Assembly: GCA_963738345.1 (NCBI GenBank)
Contig: CAVTWI010000002.1
Coordinates: forward strand, 2,480,001 to 2,544,000
Direction: 5' to 3'
Source of the DNA: Bog-159 sp963738345
GTDB taxonomy: Bacteria > Acidobacteriota > Terriglobia > Bryobacterales > Bryobacteraceae
Length of the DNA stretch: 64,000 nt
Shown: positions 1 through 9,170 of the stretch, piece by piece
Position numbering within the stretch: the first letter of the stretch is position 1
Layout: each line of letters begins with the position of its first letter
Made by a program: the position numbers and the translations under genes
The notes under the pieces: generated by a model
What the model saw: the letters and a program-made list of their open reading frames with translations, nothing else
Told to the model about the DNA's origin: nothing
Database searches by the model: none

Positions 1-1035
1 AGCCTCTATGAGGAACTCGTCCGTAAAATCAAGGAGGCCGGCATTAACGCGGGTTTCCAGAATAATTCGATTCGTATAGCGGACTCCGCCCGGCCGGCAC
101 TAAAGCCGGTCTTCCCCAATATGCCGCTGAACCTGATGCTGGCTTTCCTGCTCTCGTCAGTGCTGGCGGTGGGCGTAGCCGTACTGAGCGACGTGCTGGA
201 TAACACTATCCGCGACCCCGAGCGGATCGCCACACTACTGCAGACCGACGTACTCGGCAGCTTGCCCTTAGTCAAGCCTTGGCGCAGGCGTTTGGTTACA
301 GCTCAGGCTCAGGAGCAGTCCACGTCGCTGACGAAGGTCCCTGAGAACGCAGACGAAAAGGAAACCTATAACGTGACGGGCTTCGAAGAGGCAGTCCGCA
401 CACTGCGGAATTCCATCCTACTAGGTTCATTTGGGCGGCGGCTGACTTCTCTCATGGTTACCAGCGCCTCGCCCTCGGAAGGCAAGACTACCATCGCGGT
501 ACATCTTGCCATCGCACACGCGCAACAGAAACATAAGACATTGTTGATCGACGGCGATCTGCGCCGGCCGGGCGTCTCAGTCAAACTCAATATCGATGCG
601 CAGTCCGGCCTGGCAGCGGCCCTACAGAATGGAATGTTGTGGCGCGAGAAGTTGGTGAAGATCGACCAGGTGCCCGACTTGGATGTCTTACCCTGCGGCC
701 ATACCAACCGCCGGGCGGCCGACCTTATCGGCGCGGCTTTGCCCCGCATTCTGGAAGAGGCGGCGAGTACTTATGACCTGATTATCATTGACGCACCTCC
801 CCTGCTCGGCTTCTCCGAACCCCTGCAAATGGCGGCGGCCGTAGAGGGTGTCGTCATCGTGGCGAAGGCGGGGCATACCAACCGGAAGGCTGTGGCCTCG
901 GTGGTAAATACTCTGCAGAGAGTACGCGCCAATGTAGTCGGGTTGGTATTGAACGAAGCAACTCGTGACATTAGCGACACCTATCATTACTACGGTTACT
1001 ACGGCCGGTATTACAAATACTACAAAGCCAGCTAA
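1..1035 (+). CDS. Polysaccharide co-polymerase / BY-kinase (Wzc-like), C-terminal part
   Basis: The reading frame is open from the first base, so the gene starts upstream of the window. The visible part begins with the end of a periplasmic region, followed by a transmembrane helix (about residues 42-60, PLNLMLAFLLSSVLAVGVAV). A cytoplasmic P-loop kinase domain comes next: Walker A SPSEGKT near residue 160, Walker A' LLIDGDLRRP near 182 and Walker B LIIIDAPP near 260. The protein ends in a tyrosine cluster (YHYYGYYGRYYKYY), the usual autophosphorylation tail of bacterial tyrosine kinases. In this family the kinase cycles between phosphorylated and dephosphorylated forms to control chain length and export of exopolysaccharide. 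It is the first visible gene of a co-directional polysaccharide operon. The family assignment is firm; the sugar specificity is not visible. Confidence 0.93.
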   Translation, partial: SLYEELVRKIKEAGINAGFQNNSIRIADSARPALKPVFPNMPLNLMLAFLLSSVLAVGVAVLSDVLDNTIRDPERIATLLQTDVLGSLPLVKPWRRRLVTAQAQEQSTSLTKVPENADEKETYNVTGFEEAVRTLRNSILLGSFGRRLTSLMVTSASPSEGKTTIAVHLAIAHAQQKHKTLLIDGDLRRPGVSVKLNIDAQSGLAAALQNGMLWREKLVKIDQVPDLDVLPCGHTNRRAADLIGAALPRILEEAASTYDLIIIDAPPLLGFSEPLQMAAAVEGVVIVAKAGHTNRKAVASVVNTLQRVRANVVGLVLNEATRDISDTYHYYGYYGRYYKYYKAS

Positions 1036-1061
1036 GTATTGATTAGACCGGGCACGCCATT

Positions 1062-2582
1062 ATGACTGGAGCCTTGACATCCACGGTCCGACGTGTGGGC
1101 AAAACTGCTTCGGCAGTTGCAGGCGGGCAAGTTGCTTTGGTGCTTACGCAAGTCTTGCTGCCACCTGCCTTCCTCGCATCTTACGGCGTAACCGTCTACG
1201 GCGAGTGGCTGGCACTGTCAGCCGGCGCGGCCTGGCTATTGTCACTTGACTTCGGCATGCAGGCTTTCGTAACCAATCAATTGTCGCTCGAGTACTTCGC
1301 TGGGAATCTCTCGCGACTGCGACAGTTGCAGTCGGTAGGGCTGCGCATCTCGTTGGGTGTGGTCCTGACCGGCCTTCTGCTGGCGGCTGCTCTGATCTGG
1401 CTGGTGCCTTTGAACCAAGCGCTCCACCTATCCATGCCGCGCAAGGTGGCTTCCTCGATCGCAATATGTCTAGTCTTGCAAGTCTTGGTGGGCATTATCT
1501 GGGGCCAACTCAACGGCGTTTTGCGCGCAATCGGTTATCCGCACCGGGCCGAGAATTGGGCGCAAATTCAAAAGTTTCTGTACTTCGCGAGCACCTACGT
1601 TCTAGTGCTGCGGCATTCGCCCATGTGGTGGCTGCCGCTAGCCCAATTGGCGTCGTTCGTAGTTATGACTGTCTTTAGCCTGATGGATCTTAGGCGCCTG
1701 GACGCCCGCGTGTTCCCCACCATGCGCTATTGGGACCGCGCCACCGCCAAGGAAGTCCTCAAGCCTAGCTTGTGGTTTGGTTCATTTACGCTGAATCAGT
1801 TTCTCCTGTTTCAGGTGCCGATCCTGGTTCTGAATCAGACAGTGGGAAAACAAGCGGTCGTGGTCTTCTCTATCTGCCGGGGTATGTACGGCATGGTCCG
1901 CCAGGGAATCGCTACCTTTCGCTATGCCATTCGCCCCGAGATCACACGTCTCGCCGGTATGCAGGAGTGGCCCAGGCTGCGGCGCATGTATGCGATGTGC
2001 GAACGCCTGTCATTCACCGCGGGTATCATCGCATCGGTACTGGCGTTCGTTGCGGCGCCCAGAATCCTGGCTCTTTGGACGCGCCGCACGGATATGTTTT
2101 CCGCGCCACTGTATGCAGCCATGATGCTATGCACCATCGTGGTGATCGGCAAAGATACACGGCTCGATTTGCAGTACGCCACTAATCGGCACATTCGGTC
2201 GGCCATGCTTTGCTTATTCACGTACATCGTCTTCGCGATTGGTTCAATTCCGGCGGCGCGGTTTGGGGGTGCGGTCGGCATTGCGGTCGCTTGGGCTGCT
2301 GTGGAGATCATACAGATGGCCCTGATGCACACCGAAAACCGTGAGGTGGTTCCATCTCTCACCTACTGGAGCCTGCTGAAGCTGTGTGTTTCGGGCTTTG
2401 CGGCTCTGGCGATATTCGTTCCTATGGAGCGCGCGCTAGCTTCCACGCCGCTCTCGACGTTTGTTCCACTAATGGCCTTGCTAGCCACCGGCCTATTGAT
2501 CTGCACGTCGTTTATGTTCGGACTTCCCGGCGTGATCGAACAGTTAGGCGCGAGCCTGCGAGCCGTTCGTAGCCGGACTTGA
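1062..2582 (+). CDS. Wzx-like polysaccharide flippase
   Basis: This 506-residue polytopic membrane protein has about 12-14 hydrophobic segments spread over its whole length. There is an early conserved-looking stretch (QVLLPPAFLASYGVTVYGEW) and a Gly/Ala-rich helical pattern typical of the MATE/polysaccharide-transporter fold. The expected role is to flip undecaprenyl-linked repeat units across the inner membrane. It lies 26 bases after the kinase gene and before glycosyltransferase and polymerase genes, which supports a Wzx/Wzy-dependent pathway. The ATG start has only a weak ribosome binding site. No catalytic motif can be cited because flippases have none, so the call rests on topology and context. 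Confidence 0.82.
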   Translation: MTGALTSTVRRVGKTASAVAGGQVALVLTQVLLPPAFLASYGVTVYGEWLALSAGAAWLLSLDFGMQAFVTNQLSLEYFAGNLSRLRQLQSVGLRISLGVVLTGLLLAAALIWLVPLNQALHLSMPRKVASSIAICLVLQVLVGIIWGQLNGVLRAIGYPHRAENWAQIQKFLYFASTYVLVLRHSPMWWLPLAQLASFVVMTVFSLMDLRRLDARVFPTMRYWDRATAKEVLKPSLWFGSFTLNQFLLFQVPILVLNQTVGKQAVVVFSICRGMYGMVRQGIATFRYAIRPEITRLAGMQEWPRLRRMYAMCERLSFTAGIIASVLAFVAAPRILALWTRRTDMFSAPLYAAMMLCTIVVIGKDTRLDLQYATNRHIRSAMLCLFTYIVFAIGSIPAARFGGAVGIAVAWAAVEIIQMALMHTENREVVPSLTYWSLLKLCVSGFAALAIFVPMERALASTPLSTFVPLMALLATGLLICTSFMFGLPGVIEQLGASLRAVRSRT

Positions 2583-2603
2583 TGGATCGGAGTCACTTGT
2601 TAT

Positions 2604-3653
2604 ATGAAGATACTTTTTGCAGGCATCATCGACAGGCCCTCGCGAACCGGTTGGCAGCGCATGCGCGCACTCGAGCGCCTTGGTCATCAGGTTCTGCCGG
2701 TGCCTCTGTCGCGCACGCATCGTGAAAACTCCTGGGACTCTATCCAGAAGAGGGTCCTACGGGCTAAACGTTACGAGCGCACCTTGGACGCCAAGGCGAC
2801 GGAAGCCAGTTCCGAGGTTCTTACCACCGCGCTCGAGAACCGCCCCGACCTGGTCTGGCTCGAATGGCCGCGCCTGATTACCGCGGAAACCATTTCCCAA
2901 ATCAAACGCCGACTGCCGGCTACTCAGGTTGTATCTTTCCAGCATGACAACCCGTTTGCCGACCGAACCTATGCATCCTACGGATGGGGTAGATTCTTCG
3001 AAGCCCTGCCCTACTATGACTTGCACCTTGTGAAACGGCCGGCCGATATACAGGAGTATCAGTCGCGTGGCGCCAAGCGCGTGGAACTGTTCACCGACGG
3101 TTACTGCGAAGAGTTGTTCTACCCGGAGACGCCCCGCCCCGTCAGCAATGATTTCCAAGTCGTATTCATCGGCACCTCACTCGATTACCGCGTCGGCGTG
3201 CTGGACCGCCTCACCAGGCAATTCAAGCTGGATATCCATATTTTCGGCGAACGATGGAATCGCACCAAGCTCTACTGGACACGCCGCGAGTTACTACACC
3301 CGCCCGCGGAAGGTGAAGTTTACCGGCGGGTCGTCTGCGGATCCAAGATTGCGCTAGGGTTCGTCTCGCATTCAAACCGTGACGATTGGACCATTCGGAC
3401 CTTCGAGGTTCCGGCGTGCGGGGCGTTCTTTCTCACTGAACGCACTAAGTCGCATCAGCAGTTTTATGAAGAAGGCAAGGAAGCCGAGTTCTTTGCCAGT
3501 CCCGAGGAGTGCCGCGACAAAATTCTGTATTACTTGAGTCATGACTCCGCACGGGAGCGAATCGCCGCAGCGGGACGCGAGCGTTGCTTGAAGTCCGGAT
3601 ACGGACTCACAGCGCGCATGCAGCAGGCGCTCCAGACCAGCATGAACGTTTAA
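2604..3653 (+). CDS. CgeB-like glycosyltransferase
   Basis: This 349-residue soluble protein starts with a Rossmann strand (MKILFAGIIDRPSRTGWQRM). Its C-terminal half resembles the Glyco_trans_1_2/CgeB group: FEVPACGAFFLTE near residue 270, then an acidic loop and a segment (ASPEECRDKILYYL) usual before the last helices. The GT-B fold of this group transfers a sugar from a nucleotide donor. Position inside the polysaccharide operon, 21 bases after the flippase gene, implies that it adds one sugar to the lipid-linked repeat unit. Donor and acceptor cannot be read from the sequence. Confidence 0.8.
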   Translation: MKILFAGIIDRPSRTGWQRMRALERLGHQVLPVPLSRTHRENSWDSIQKRVLRAKRYERTLDAKATEASSEVLTTALENRPDLVWLEWPRLITAETISQIKRRLPATQVVSFQHDNPFADRTYASYGWGRFFEALPYYDLHLVKRPADIQEYQSRGAKRVELFTDGYCEELFYPETPRPVSNDFQVVFIGTSLDYRVGVLDRLTRQFKLDIHIFGERWNRTKLYWTRRELLHPPAEGEVYRRVVCGSKIALGFVSHSNRDDWTIRTFEVPACGAFFLTERTKSHQQFYEEGKEAEFFASPEECRDKILYYLSHDSARERIAAAGRERCLKSGYGLTARMQQALQTSMNV

Positions 3654-3669
3654 CTCGCGCTCTAGACCC

Positions 3670-5217
3670 ATGTCTACACAGACCATCTCGCCACTCAGGT
3701 TGCCTCGTCTCAGGCTGTCCGCGCCGCCGCAATCGGGCATCGCCCACCGGATCTTGGTGTTCCTGGGCCTAACCACCATCCTTATCCCGCTTCTCATCGC
3801 CCTCTTCGATCTACCGGCTTATCAGGCCGCTCCCATAGCCGTCCTGCTGGGGTTGGCCGGACAACGGCTAGTGGAATTGACTTTCAGCCGCCAGCAAGAT
3901 CTCTTCGAACCTGTTAACTTAGTCGCGGCATACTTCGTCCTATACTTCGGTTTCCGTGCAATCTACGTTCTCGGCTGGGCCGGCGTTCCGCGGCTGGGAT
4001 TCTTCTTCTACGATGACTACCTATCTGCCGCGCTCTGGTGCGCCAGCCTCGGTTACCTCGCTTTTTCTGTCGGCTATTATTCCAATATCGCCAAAAGGAT
4101 TTTGTCGCGACTTCCCGAGGGGCGCTTACAATGGCCCCGGGCAGTTCCCGGCGTACGCATCGCGCTGCTGCTGATCATAGGCTTTGCCGCCTGGATCTAT
4201 ATGTTTCGCCACGATGCGTTCGTGGTGGGTGCGGTGGCGGAAGAGGCGGGACGGCGCTTCCATACGGATCCGATGCCAGGTATAGCGGTGATCCTGGGAG
4301 CACTGCTTGATTGCGGTTGGGTGGCGGTCTGTATCGCCGTCTTTCGCAAGAACCGGTCCCGAAACCAGGTAACAATTTGGGGTATTGTCAGCCTCGCCGT
4401 TGTTCTTTTGTCTGTTCGCGTGGCGTACACGGGCGGAAAGCAGTATCTCGTAGAGCCAATGCTACAGGCGATGATTGTCTATCATTACTTCCGCAAACCT
4501 CTGCGCGTACGTCATGCTTTGTTAATCGGGGTTCCATGCGCCTTCTTGGCATTCGGCGCGCTCAACGCTTACCGCTTCATCATCATCGGCGAGTCTGGGG
4601 GTGCCCCAACGGGTTTTCAGGATCTGATCAGTCGTATTTCGTACTCATTCGATTACTTTACGTCAGACCGTACGGATGGCCTGCAAAAATCGGCATTAGA
4701 GTCGCTAATGCAAAGGCAGTTCGGTGTTGACGCCCTCGCTCTCGTCATGAAATACACCCCGGATCGCCGCCCGTTTGGTTATGGGGAGGCCTATCTCAGT
4801 ATTCCCGAACAGACATTTGTGCCGAGACAACTATGGCAGGATAAGCCCATCTATATTCCGACTGACGACTTCGAACGCGACTACCTGGGCATGCCTCCGG
4901 GCGGCTTTACATCGATGCATGTGATCTCGGACTTATACCAAAACTTCAATATCTTTGGCGTGATTGGCGGCTTCTTCGGTATCGGTATTTTCTTTCAGTT
5001 GGTCTACCTGTCGTGCGCTCCCGCCCAGCGCAACGGCATCCGGATTCTGGCGTATGCGGTACTAATGCCGGGCCTGGTCCATGCCTTGGAGGCCGAACCA
5101 GTTGTCAATTCGGTGGTGTTCATCAGGTTGGCGATCCTGTTGTTCATCGTAATGAAACTGCTGGGGACGAAAGTGGCCCACGACGACAGCATGGGTATGG
5201 TATCAAAGTCATGTTAA
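3670..5217 (+). CDS. Wzy-like polysaccharide polymerase (membrane protein)
   Basis: This 515-residue protein has many hydrophobic segments, including LVFLGLTTILIPLLIALF near residue 35. A large non-hydrophobic loop lies in the C-terminal half (about 300-420) with the motif GYGEAYLSIPEQTFVPRQLW. The arrangement of multiple helices with one long periplasmic loop is typical of Wzy O-antigen/EPS polymerases, which share little sequence. A polymerase fits the operon, which has a flippase, transferases and a co-polymerase. Its 3' end overlaps the next gene by 7 bases, indicating translational coupling. The alternative is a generic EpsG/oligosaccharide repeat-unit polymerase; the distinction is not resolvable here. 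Confidence 0.72.
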   Translation: MSTQTISPLRLPRLRLSAPPQSGIAHRILVFLGLTTILIPLLIALFDLPAYQAAPIAVLLGLAGQRLVELTFSRQQDLFEPVNLVAAYFVLYFGFRAIYVLGWAGVPRLGFFFYDDYLSAALWCASLGYLAFSVGYYSNIAKRILSRLPEGRLQWPRAVPGVRIALLLIIGFAAWIYMFRHDAFVVGAVAEEAGRRFHTDPMPGIAVILGALLDCGWVAVCIAVFRKNRSRNQVTIWGIVSLAVVLLSVRVAYTGGKQYLVEPMLQAMIVYHYFRKPLRVRHALLIGVPCAFLAFGALNAYRFIIIGESGGAPTGFQDLISRISYSFDYFTSDRTDGLQKSALESLMQRQFGVDALALVMKYTPDRRPFGYGEAYLSIPEQTFVPRQLWQDKPIYIPTDDFERDYLGMPPGGFTSMHVISDLYQNFNIFGVIGGFFGIGIFFQLVYLSCAPAQRNGIRILAYAVLMPGLVHALEAEPVVNSVVFIRLAILLFIVMKLLGTKVAHDDSMGMVSKSC

Positions 5218-6266
5218 AGACTCAAACCAAGCCTCTATCGGTAGCCATGTTCTCGCGTGCCAAGCACACGGGATACTTCAGCATCGAAAAGGTATTCCAG
5301 ACCATACACGCGGCCTTGCCCGGCCACATTCATGCGCGCATTGTAACGCCGCCGGTCCACGCACAAGGGCTATGGGCTCGCTTAGTCTGCCTCGCGCATG
5401 CCGCCACGCACCGGTCAACGGTGAACCATATAACCGGCGACATCAGTTTCGTCGCATTGGCATTGCCTGGCGACCGCACCATTGTCACAGTCCACGATTT
5501 CGACCGTCTCTATAGGCTATCGGGAATCCGCGCCGCCATCTTCCGCACGCTCTACTTCACTGTTCCGTTCCGGCATTGCAAATATATCACGACAATTTCT
5601 TCGCAGATCGCGAACGAGCTCGTTCGCCTGTTCCCTTGGGCCGCCCACAAAATGGTAGTCATCGCGGACTGCTTGCCATCCGGCTTTGCCCCGGTCCCCA
5701 GATTCTTCAACGCCGCCCGTCCGGTGGTCTTACAGATCGGCACTAAGCCCAATAAGAATATCGAATCCCTCATCCAGGCGCTAGAGGGGCAGCCATGTGA
5801 ACTGCACGTTATCGGGCAACTTACAAAGGCGCAACGAGACCGCCTGGCGCAGTGTCGAATCGTCTACAAGAACAGCGTGGACTTGTCCGAGGCGGACCTA
5901 CGTAAGGCGTACGCTGAATCGGACATCGTGGCGTTCGTATCTACCTATGAAGGTTTTGGGCTGCCCATCCTTGAAGCCAATGCGATTGGACGGCCCGTGA
6001 TTACCGCTAACTTAGCCCCGATGTGCGAGGTGGCCGGAGATGCGGCGTGCATGGTAGATCCCTATAACGTTACTGCTATTCGGGAAGGCATCGTAAAGAT
6101 CATGGATGACGCTGTCTACCGGGAGGGCTTGGTGAATCGAGGCTTTGAAAACATATGCCGCTTCTCCGCGGTCGAGATAGCGCGTCAGTTCGCGACGCTT
6201 TATGAAAGCATAGTCGAGACGCCTACCGAGACGCGGGCGTTTGTCACTATTCGGAAGGTGTCATGA
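5211..6266 (+). CDS. GT4-family glycosyltransferase
   Basis: I place the start at the ATG that overlaps the end of the polymerase gene. The frame is open further upstream, but that part would lie deep inside the polymerase gene. The protein (about 351 residues) has the GT-B C-terminal signature: VLQIGTKPNKNIESLIQAL in the donor domain, then FVSTYEGFGLPILEANAIG, the E-x7-E-like motif that binds the nucleotide sugar in GT4 enzymes. The expected function is sugar transfer onto the EPS repeat unit at the cytoplasmic face of the membrane. Its stop codon overlaps the ATG of the next gene (ATGA), so the two are probably translated together. Confidence 0.88.
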   Translation: MLKTQTKPLSVAMFSRAKHTGYFSIEKVFQTIHAALPGHIHARIVTPPVHAQGLWARLVCLAHAATHRSTVNHITGDISFVALALPGDRTIVTVHDFDRLYRLSGIRAAIFRTLYFTVPFRHCKYITTISSQIANELVRLFPWAAHKMVVIADCLPSGFAPVPRFFNAARPVVLQIGTKPNKNIESLIQALEGQPCELHVIGQLTKAQRDRLAQCRIVYKNSVDLSEADLRKAYAESDIVAFVSTYEGFGLPILEANAIGRPVITANLAPMCEVAGDAACMVDPYNVTAIREGIVKIMDDAVYREGLVNRGFENICRFSAVEIARQFATLYESIVETPTETRAFVTIRKVS

Positions 6267-7507
6267 AGCTATTTAACTTCGTCGAAGGTGCATGGCCTCG
6301 ACAGGGCGGTGTTGGCATTGGCTGCGTTCCGAAAATCGGCATCAGCCTTGCCGCCAGTAGTGTACGCGTCCTCCTGGTATCTGGCGGCCCACCCACGCCA
6401 GGTTACGAGTCGTACGTTCAGCCCGATGTGGATAGCGCTAAGCGGCAACACGCCGGCAAGGGGTCCTTCGCAATCATAAGTGTGCGGTCATGGGGTAAGT
6501 ACGCGTTCGCGCCATCGATTGTCTGGCGGGTTGGTCCTTCCGTGCGTGGGGCGGACGCGGTCGCACTTCACTCTGTTTACTCTTTTCCGATCTTAGTAGG
6601 TTATTTACTCGCCCGATTCTGGCGGAAGCCCTATATCCTTTGGCCCCACGGCGTGCTGGCACCCTACATGCGGCAGATCGGCCGCCACAAGAAATGGATC
6701 TATGACCGGATCTTCGCCCGTCGCATTTTGAAGGGTGCCTCGGCAATCATATGCACCGGCGAGGGCGAACGGCGGGAGGTGCTCTCGCTCGATGCTTCGC
6801 TGCGCACAGTTGTGATTCCACACGGTATCGCGCTCCAGAACTACGCATCCCTTCCGGGCAGAGGAGCATTTCGCGCCAAGTATTTGGGGCGCCATCAGGG
6901 CCCGGTGATTCTGTATCTGGGCAGACTGGCTGCCGTTAAGGGTCTGAAGTTGCTGATCGAAGCCTTCGCCAAGGTTCTGAGGTCTGTTCCGGATGCGCGT
7001 TTGGTTTTGGTGGGTCCACCCGATCCCGCTTCGTTTGATCACACTGTCAAGGAGCGGCTTCAACAGTATGGCGTGACGGACCGAGCCGTTTTGACCGGCG
7101 GGATTACTGACTTAAAGGACAAGCAAGAAATGTTTGCCGACGCCGATCTTTTCGCCATGCCGTCGTACACAGAGAACTTCTGCCACGCGCTCTTTGAGGC
7201 TATGGCGGCGGGCCTACCGTGCGTGGTCAGCGACTCACTGAACTATGCGGGCGAAGTCGCTATGCACAACGCCGGCTTGGCATTAGGGCGCGATCCCAGC
7301 GAGTTTGCCGCGGGAATGATTCAGATACTGCAGGATGCCGCGCTGCGCCGGCGGATGAGCGAGAATGCCAAACGCTTGGCCTCTGGTTATTCGTGGGAAA
7401 AATGCGGTGAACGGATCGAGCGCACCCTGCAATCGGTGGTTGCAGGCCAGCCGCTGCCCGACGAGGCCGCGTCACAGACATCATCGAGCTTGGAGTTAGT
7501 TTCATAG
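6263..7507 (+). CDS. GT4-family glycosyltransferase
   Basis: This 414-residue GT-B glycosyltransferase starts inside the stop of the preceding gene (ATGA). The N-terminal acceptor domain has the glycine-rich start VEGAWPRQGGVGIG. The donor domain carries VILYLGRLAAVKGLKLLIEA near residue 213 and FAMPSYTENFCHALFEAMAAG near 295, the latter holding the paired glutamates typical of GT4. It resembles the transferases of colanic-acid-like clusters. It should add a sugar to the lipid-linked intermediate; which one is unknown. Confidence 0.9.
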   Translation: MKLFNFVEGAWPRQGGVGIGCVPKIGISLAASSVRVLLVSGGPPTPGYESYVQPDVDSAKRQHAGKGSFAIISVRSWGKYAFAPSIVWRVGPSVRGADAVALHSVYSFPILVGYLLARFWRKPYILWPHGVLAPYMRQIGRHKKWIYDRIFARRILKGASAIICTGEGERREVLSLDASLRTVVIPHGIALQNYASLPGRGAFRAKYLGRHQGPVILYLGRLAAVKGLKLLIEAFAKVLRSVPDARLVLVGPPDPASFDHTVKERLQQYGVTDRAVLTGGITDLKDKQEMFADADLFAMPSYTENFCHALFEAMAAGLPCVVSDSLNYAGEVAMHNAGLALGRDPSEFAAGMIQILQDAALRRRMSENAKRLASGYSWEKCGERIERTLQSVVAGQPLPDEAASQTSSSLELVS

Positions 7508-7526
7508 AGCGTGGACGGGAAACTTC

Positions 7527-8129
7527 ATGGATCGCAAGGTCGACTTATCGCAACCCGACAATAGCGAGTACGCCAAAGGCCGTTCCATATGGGTGCAGGC
7601 TCTCTGGTACTTCTTCGGTCTGCCCGTGCTTCGCTCTTACTTCATTCCGGTGTCGGCGATCAAATGCACAGTCTTGCGTTTGTTTGGCGCGAAGATCGGC
7701 AAGGGCGTGTATATCAAGCCGGGCGTACGGGTGAAGTTTCCCTGGTATCTCAGTGTTGGCGACTTCTGCTGGTTGGGTGAGGACCTGTGGATCGATAATC
7801 TCGCTGAGGTACGGATCGGCTCAAACGTATGTGTGTCGCAAGGCGCCTATTTCTGCACGGGCAACCATGATTGGACCACGCCCAACATGAAGCTCTTTCG
7901 CCGGCCCATTGTCGTCGAGGAGGGCAGTTGGGTGGGTGCGCGGGCGACACTTTGTCCAGGCGTAGTCATTGGGACAGGCTCGATTGTCGCAGCGGGAAGC
8001 GTAGTCAGCAAGAGTATCGCGCAGTTTCAGGTGTGGGGGGGGAACCCGGCGGTTTATATTCGCGAACGCCGGCTAAGGTCCCAGGACGAAAGCAATAATT
8101 CAAGCCGCCGGCTGACTGCCGTCGGATAG
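7527..8129 (+). CDS. WcaF-like hexapeptide acetyltransferase
   Basis: This 200-residue protein is built of left-handed beta-helix hexapeptide repeats. Examples are IGKGVYIKPGVRVKFP near residue 55 and the stretch around VEEGSWVGARATLCPGVVIG near 130. The catalytic-type histidine lies in the loop FCTGNHDW. The N-terminal segment resembles putative colanic acid biosynthesis acetyltransferases of the WcaF type. It would O-acetylate a sugar of the exopolysaccharide using acetyl-CoA. It sits 19 bases after a glycosyltransferase gene and 12 bases before the epimerase gene. An 8-G run (8035-8042) encodes part of the conserved VWGGNPA end and does not disturb the frame. Confidence 0.86.
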   Translation: MDRKVDLSQPDNSEYAKGRSIWVQALWYFFGLPVLRSYFIPVSAIKCTVLRLFGAKIGKGVYIKPGVRVKFPWYLSVGDFCWLGEDLWIDNLAEVRIGSNVCVSQGAYFCTGNHDWTTPNMKLFRRPIVVEEGSWVGARATLCPGVVIGTGSIVAAGSVVSKSIAQFQVWGGNPAVYIRERRLRSQDESNNSSRRLTAVG

Positions 8130-8141
8130 AGAGGAAAGCGT

Positions 8142-9152
8142 ATGCAAGAATCGACGAAAGTATTGGTGACCGGCGCAGGAGGTTTCATTGGAAGCCACCT
8201 GGTGGACTACTTGAAGGGCAAGGGGTATTGGGTCCGCGGTGTCGACCTCAAGTTGCCCGAATATGCCCAGACCAGCGCGGACGAGTTTGAGCTACTCGAC
8301 CTACGCCGGTGGGACAACTGTTTGCAAGCGACGCGCGGCGTGGACGAGGTGTATGCCTTGGCCGCGGACATGGGTGGGATGGGATTCATCTCGTGTCACC
8401 ACGCCGAAATTCTGCACAATAACGCCTTGATCAACTGGCATACGCTGGAAGCCGCCCGGGTCAATAGTGTGGGCCGGTATTTCTATACATCATCCGCCTG
8501 CATTTATCCCGAGTTCAAACAGACTGAGGCAAATGTCGTTCCGCTGAAAGAGTCGGATGCGTATCCGGCCATGCCGCAGGATGCCTACGGATGGGAAAAG
8601 TTAGTCACTGAACGGCTGTGCATCCACTACCGCGAAGATTATGGCATGGAGACTCGTATCGTGCGCTTCCATAATATCTTCGGACAGTTGGGAACCTGGG
8701 ATGGCGGCCGCGAAAAGGCCCCGGCGGCGATGTGCCGTAAGGTGGCAATGGCTAAACTGACGGGCGATCCGGTCATCGAGATCTGGGGTGACGGGGAACA
8801 GACCCGGTCTTTCTGTTACATCGACGATTGCCTGGAAGGCATTTACCGCCTAATGCGATCCGACTTCCATCAGCCACTCAACCTGGGACAAGACCGCATG
8901 GTGACTATTAACGAACTGGCCGATATCGTGGCCGAAATTGCCGGCGTGCGAATCGTCAAGAAACACGTGACCGGTCCGCAAGGAGTGCGTGGACGCAACT
9001 CAGACAATAGCTTACTGCGATCGGTGTTGGATTGGGAGCCGGCCATCTCACTCGAGGATGGCTTGCGCCGGACATACCAGTGGATTGAGGAGCAGGTGCG
9101 TGCGCAGATGGCTGTAGAGGAAGGCGCCGGCCTGGTAACGGTGCGGCGTTAA
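8142..9152 (+). CDS. GDP-mannose 3,5-epimerase-like NAD-dependent epimerase
   Basis: This 336-residue extended short-chain dehydrogenase has the NAD-binding motif GAGGFIGSH at residues 11-19 and the catalytic pair Y149/K153 in DAYGWEKL. Cysteine 120 lies in SSACIYPEF. Several stretches read almost like plant GDP-mannose 3,5-epimerase: AADMGGMGFI, SSACIYPEFKQ, RFHNIFGQLGTWDGGREKAP and EIWGDGEQTRSFCYIDDC. In plant GME the Cys and the Lys of the GGREK segment perform the epimerisation, and both are present. It would convert GDP-D-mannose to GDP-L-galactose and/or GDP-L-gulose as donor for the EPS transferases around it. A clear AGAGAGGAAAG-like ribosome binding site precedes the ATG. Other NAD-dependent sugar epimerases cannot be formally excluded. 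Confidence 0.85.
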   Translation: MQESTKVLVTGAGGFIGSHLVDYLKGKGYWVRGVDLKLPEYAQTSADEFELLDLRRWDNCLQATRGVDEVYALAADMGGMGFISCHHAEILHNNALINWHTLEAARVNSVGRYFYTSSACIYPEFKQTEANVVPLKESDAYPAMPQDAYGWEKLVTERLCIHYREDYGMETRIVRFHNIFGQLGTWDGGREKAPAAMCRKVAMAKLTGDPVIEIWGDGEQTRSFCYIDDCLEGIYRLMRSDFHQPLNLGQDRMVTINELADIVAEIAGVRIVKKHVTGPQGVRGRNSDNSLLRSVLDWEPAISLEDGLRRTYQWIEEQVRAQMAVEEGAGLVTVRR

Positions 9153-9170
9153 AGTCTTTGCGAGGAAACC

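Noticed and set aside
8035..8042. Many runs of 7-8 G on the plus strand across the window as a possible system of slippage sites
   Set aside because: At the apparent GC content, runs of this length are expected about this often by chance. Only the run in the permease leader clearly breaks a gene, so it alone is reported.
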